From NCBI RefSeq assembly GCF_002902665.1, contig NZ_PPRM01000008.1, positions 62,001-126,000 on the forward strand: a DNA stretch of 64,000 nucleotides. Direction: 5' to 3'. Shown here piece after piece: positions 62,282 through 64,000 of this stretch. The stretch comes from Macrococcoides caseolyticum. GTDB taxonomy: Bacteria > Bacillota > Bacilli > Staphylococcales > Staphylococcaceae. Position numbers and translations under genes: made by a program. How positions within the stretch are numbered: the first letter of the stretch is position 1; every line of letters begins with the position of its first letter. The notes below the pieces were generated by a model. It was not told the DNA's origin. It saw only the letters and a list, made by a program, of their open reading frames with translations, and searched no databases.

Positions 62282-63203
62282 TAAATTTCATCCCAACGAG
62301 TTGTGACTTCGCACCCGCTACAAAACTTGCAGCATCCATGCGTTTCTTACCAGCTGGTTGTAGTGAAGTAATGCGCACAGCGCCATCATTTGTAGCAATG
62401 ACTAAACCAGCCTTATCAGCCTGAATAATTTCACCAGGTGTACCACTACCTTCAGCTATTTCAGAAGCCCAAAGTTTCATCGCTTTGCCATCAAAGTTCG
62501 CGAATGCAACAGGCCATGGACTTAAACCTCGAATGTGGTTGTGTACCTCAAGCGCCGTGCGGTCAAAAGTGACATACTCTTCTTCGCGACTGACGTTAGA
62601 GGCAAATGTCGCTTCACTATCATTCTGAGGTGTGCGGTTGTTCGTACCGCTCAGTACACTTGGCATTACTTCAAGTAATAAATCTGTACCTGCTACACTT
62701 AACTTATCATGAAGTGTTCCGACAGTATCATTGATTTCAATCGGTACTTGCACACTGTCGATCATATCTCCTGCATCTAGACGTTTAACCATATACATGA
62801 TTGTTACACCCGAATACTTCTCACCATTAATAATCGCTTTATGAATCGGTGCACCGCCACGATACTTCGGTAGTAGTGACGCATGTACATTAATACAGCC
62901 GAGACGTGGAATATCAAGTACGCGTTCCGGTAATATCTGACCGAAAGCAGCAGTAACGATTAAATCCGGACTGAGCGCATGCACACGCTCAAACGCTTCA
63001 TCACTTTTCATCGATTCAGGCTGGTACACTTCAATGCCTAGGCTTTCTGCCATCACCTTAACGGGAGGTGGTGTTAGTACGCGCTTACGCCCGACAGGTT
63101 TATCCGGCTGTGTAATGACGAGACTTACACCATGCGCTTCATGCAATGCCTTTAAGATTGGTGCTGAAAAGTCAGGCGTACCCATAAATATAATCTTACT
63201 CAC
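62271..63203 (-). CDS. fmt: Methionyl-tRNA formyltransferase
   Basis: Formylates initiator Met-tRNA. KIIFMGTPDFSAPIL at residue 3, INVHASLLPKYRGGAPIHKAI near 106, and GVTIMYMVKRLDAGDMI near 135. 310 residues. The start is GTG at 63203 with GGAGGAG 8 bases upstream, lying within the end of def (8-base overlap). Confidence 0.96.
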   Translation of the reverse strand: MSKIIFMGTPDFSAPILKALHEAHGVSLVITQPDKPVGRKRVLTPPPVKVMAESLGIEVYQPESMKSDEAFERVHALSPDLIVTAAFGQILPERVLDIPRLGCINVHASLLPKYRGGAPIHKAIINGEKYSGVTIMYMVKRLDAGDMIDSVQVPIEINDTVGTLHDKLSVAGTDLLLEVMPSVLSGTNNRTPQNDSEATFASNVSREEEYVTFDRTALEVHNHIRGLSPWPVAFANFDGKAMKLWASEIAEGSGTPGEIIQADKAGLVIATNDGAVRITSLQPAGKKRMDAASFVAGAKSQLVGMKFNEA

Positions 63204-63678
63204 CGTACATCTCCTCCAGTTCTTCCTCCGTTAACTGTTTCGTCATCTTTTCTGTGAACAGTTCCCCGTATAAGTGATCCACTTCATGCTGAATAATACG
63301 CGCAATATCATCATACGCGGTCATTTCAATCTTATTCCCATCTAGATCGTTTGCTTCGATTACAATTTCAATCGAACGATCAACAAGACCGAATACGCCA
63401 GGGATTGATAGACAACCTTCTACATCACTTTCCGTCTCTTCTGAATAAGAAACAATCTTCGGGTTCACAAGTTGCAATATACCATCTGCTTCCATATCCA
63501 CTAAAGCAACCTTTAAATCAACGCCAATCTGAGGTGCAGCAATCCCAACGCCATCATGATGGAATAATGTATCTTCTAAATCTTTGATCAATGCCTTTAA
63601 ACTCGCATCAAACTGTGTTACATCTTTAACTTCACGATGTAACAATGGGTTTTGTTCTTCTATTAATTGTTTAATCAC
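63196..63678 (-). CDS. def: Peptide deformylase
   Basis: Removes the formyl group from nascent proteins, complementing fmt in the same operon. All three motifs are intact: GVGIAAPQIG near 44, EGCLSIPG near 88 and IQHEVDHLYG (HExxH) near 130. 160 residues. The start is GTG at 63678 behind AAGGAGAA. Confidence 0.96.
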   Translation of the reverse strand: MIKQLIEEQNPLLHREVKDVTQFDASLKALIKDLEDTLFHHDGVGIAAPQIGVDLKVALVDMEADGILQLVNPKIVSYSEETESDVEGCLSIPGVFGLVDRSIEIVIEANDLDGNKIEMTAYDDIARIIQHEVDHLYGELFTEKMTKQLTEEELEEMYGE

Positions 63679-63753
63679 GTAACTTCTCCTTTATATCTTC
63701 AATCATTCTATTTTACATGAAAACGCACTGTATTACCACGTATTGATATAAAT

Positions 63754-63791
63754 GATAAAACTCTCCTTAAACAAAGTTAAAGAGAGTGCTT
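63754..63791 (-). terminator. Candidate terminator of priA
   Basis: Eleven-base arms (63760-63770 and 63777-63787, one G-U) with a T-containing tract after them on the minus strand. It sits between priA and def, which have a 150-base gap. Confidence 0.5.
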
Positions 63792-63830
63792 AGTGTTATT
63801 TTACTATATTTTGTGTGTGATGACGAATGA

Positions 63831-64000
63831 TTACATCATCATATACGGGTTTATATCGATATGCAGCGAGAACTTATCTTTCACAAACAGTTCATGATAT
63901 CGGTCATCGAGATAATTAAGTGCCTTTAACAGTTCGGGTTCTGATTTAAACTTAATCAGTATCTGGAAACGGTGCTGATTATTAATTCGGGCGATTGGGC
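63831..64000 (-). CDS. priA: Primosomal protein N' PriA, C-terminal fragment (cut by window edge)
   Basis: The last 56 codons read from the edge to TAA at 63833-63831: PIARINNQHRFQILIKFK near the edge and the ending LHIDINPYMMM, which matches PriA C-termini as I remember them. PriA restarts replication at broken forks. Position before def-fmt-rsmB is the usual one. The rest lies outside the window. Confidence 0.9.
   Translation of the reverse strand, partial: PIARINNQHRFQILIKFKSEPELLKALNYLDDRYHELFVKDKFSLHIDINPYMMM

Noticed and set aside
1-64000. CRISPR arrays, tRNA or rRNA genes, insertion sequences, prophage genes
   Set aside because: No direct-repeat arrays, cloverleaf sequences, transposase motifs or phage proteins were seen; the only tyrosine recombinase is housekeeping XerC.

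Overview
The window is chromosomal core sequence from a low-GC Gram-positive bacterium of the family Staphylococcaceae. Gene order polC-proS-rseP-dxr-cdsA-uppS-frr-pyrH-tsf-rpsB-codY-hslU-hslV-xerC-trmFO-topA-dprA-sucD-sucC-rnhB-rbgA, then rplS-trmD-rimM-khpA-rpsP-ffh-ylxM-ftsY-smc-rnc-acpP-fabG-fabD-plsX-fapR, then recG-sdaAA-sdaAB-fakA-yloU-rpmB-thiN-rpe-rsgA and prkC-stp-rlmN-rsmB-fmt-def-priA is the backbone I know from Staphylococcus aureus. The proteins resemble the S. aureus ones closely but are not identical, and several non-staphylococcal insertions occur, so Macrococcus/Macrococcoides (or a near neighbour such as Jeotgalicoccus or Salinicoccus) is the best guess; this is inference from remembered sequences, not a search.

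Layout. Nearly everything is on the minus strand, so biological order runs from 64000 down to 1. Region 64000-57175: end of priA, then def, fmt, rsmB, rlmN and the phosphatase/kinase pair stp-prkC. Region 57109-54217: a four-gene accessory block (S41-protease-like protein, CYP152 fatty-acid P450, rhodanese, small membrane protein) between prkC and rsgA. Region 54137-45813: rsgA, rpe, thiN, rpmB (plus strand), the yloU-fakA operon, serine dehydratase and recG. Region 45800-45150: a class A sortase. Region 45007-32248: the fapR-plsX-fabD-fabG-acpP lipid operon, rnc-smc-ftsY-ylxM-ffh (RNA processing, chromosome condensation, SRP targeting) and rpsP-khpA, rimM-trmD-rplS (ribosome genes). Region 31739-25248: the only long plus-strand run, a GT2-GtrA-YfhO-YfhO cassette that matches the three-component lipoteichoic acid glycosylation system but carries two tandem YfhO genes. 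Region 25125-1: rbgA-rnhB, sucCD, dprA, topA, the trmFO-xerC-hslVU-codY operon, rpsB-tsf, pyrH-frr, uppS-cdsA, dxr-rseP, proS and the first 1141 codons of polC.

The genes are mostly housekeeping: replication, translation, envelope and fatty-acid synthesis, protein targeting, with three points of departure from the staphylococcal backbone (glycosylation cassette, sortase, rsgA-prkC block). Regulation readable in the sequence includes a promoter with a catabolite-response-like element at sucCD, a FapR-box-like site at fapR, structured leaders at rpsB and rplS, several AT-rich dyads at promoters of unknown meaning, and many intrinsic terminators. I saw no tRNA, rRNA, insertion sequence, prophage or CRISPR array, and no gene-free stretch longer than about 250 bases.
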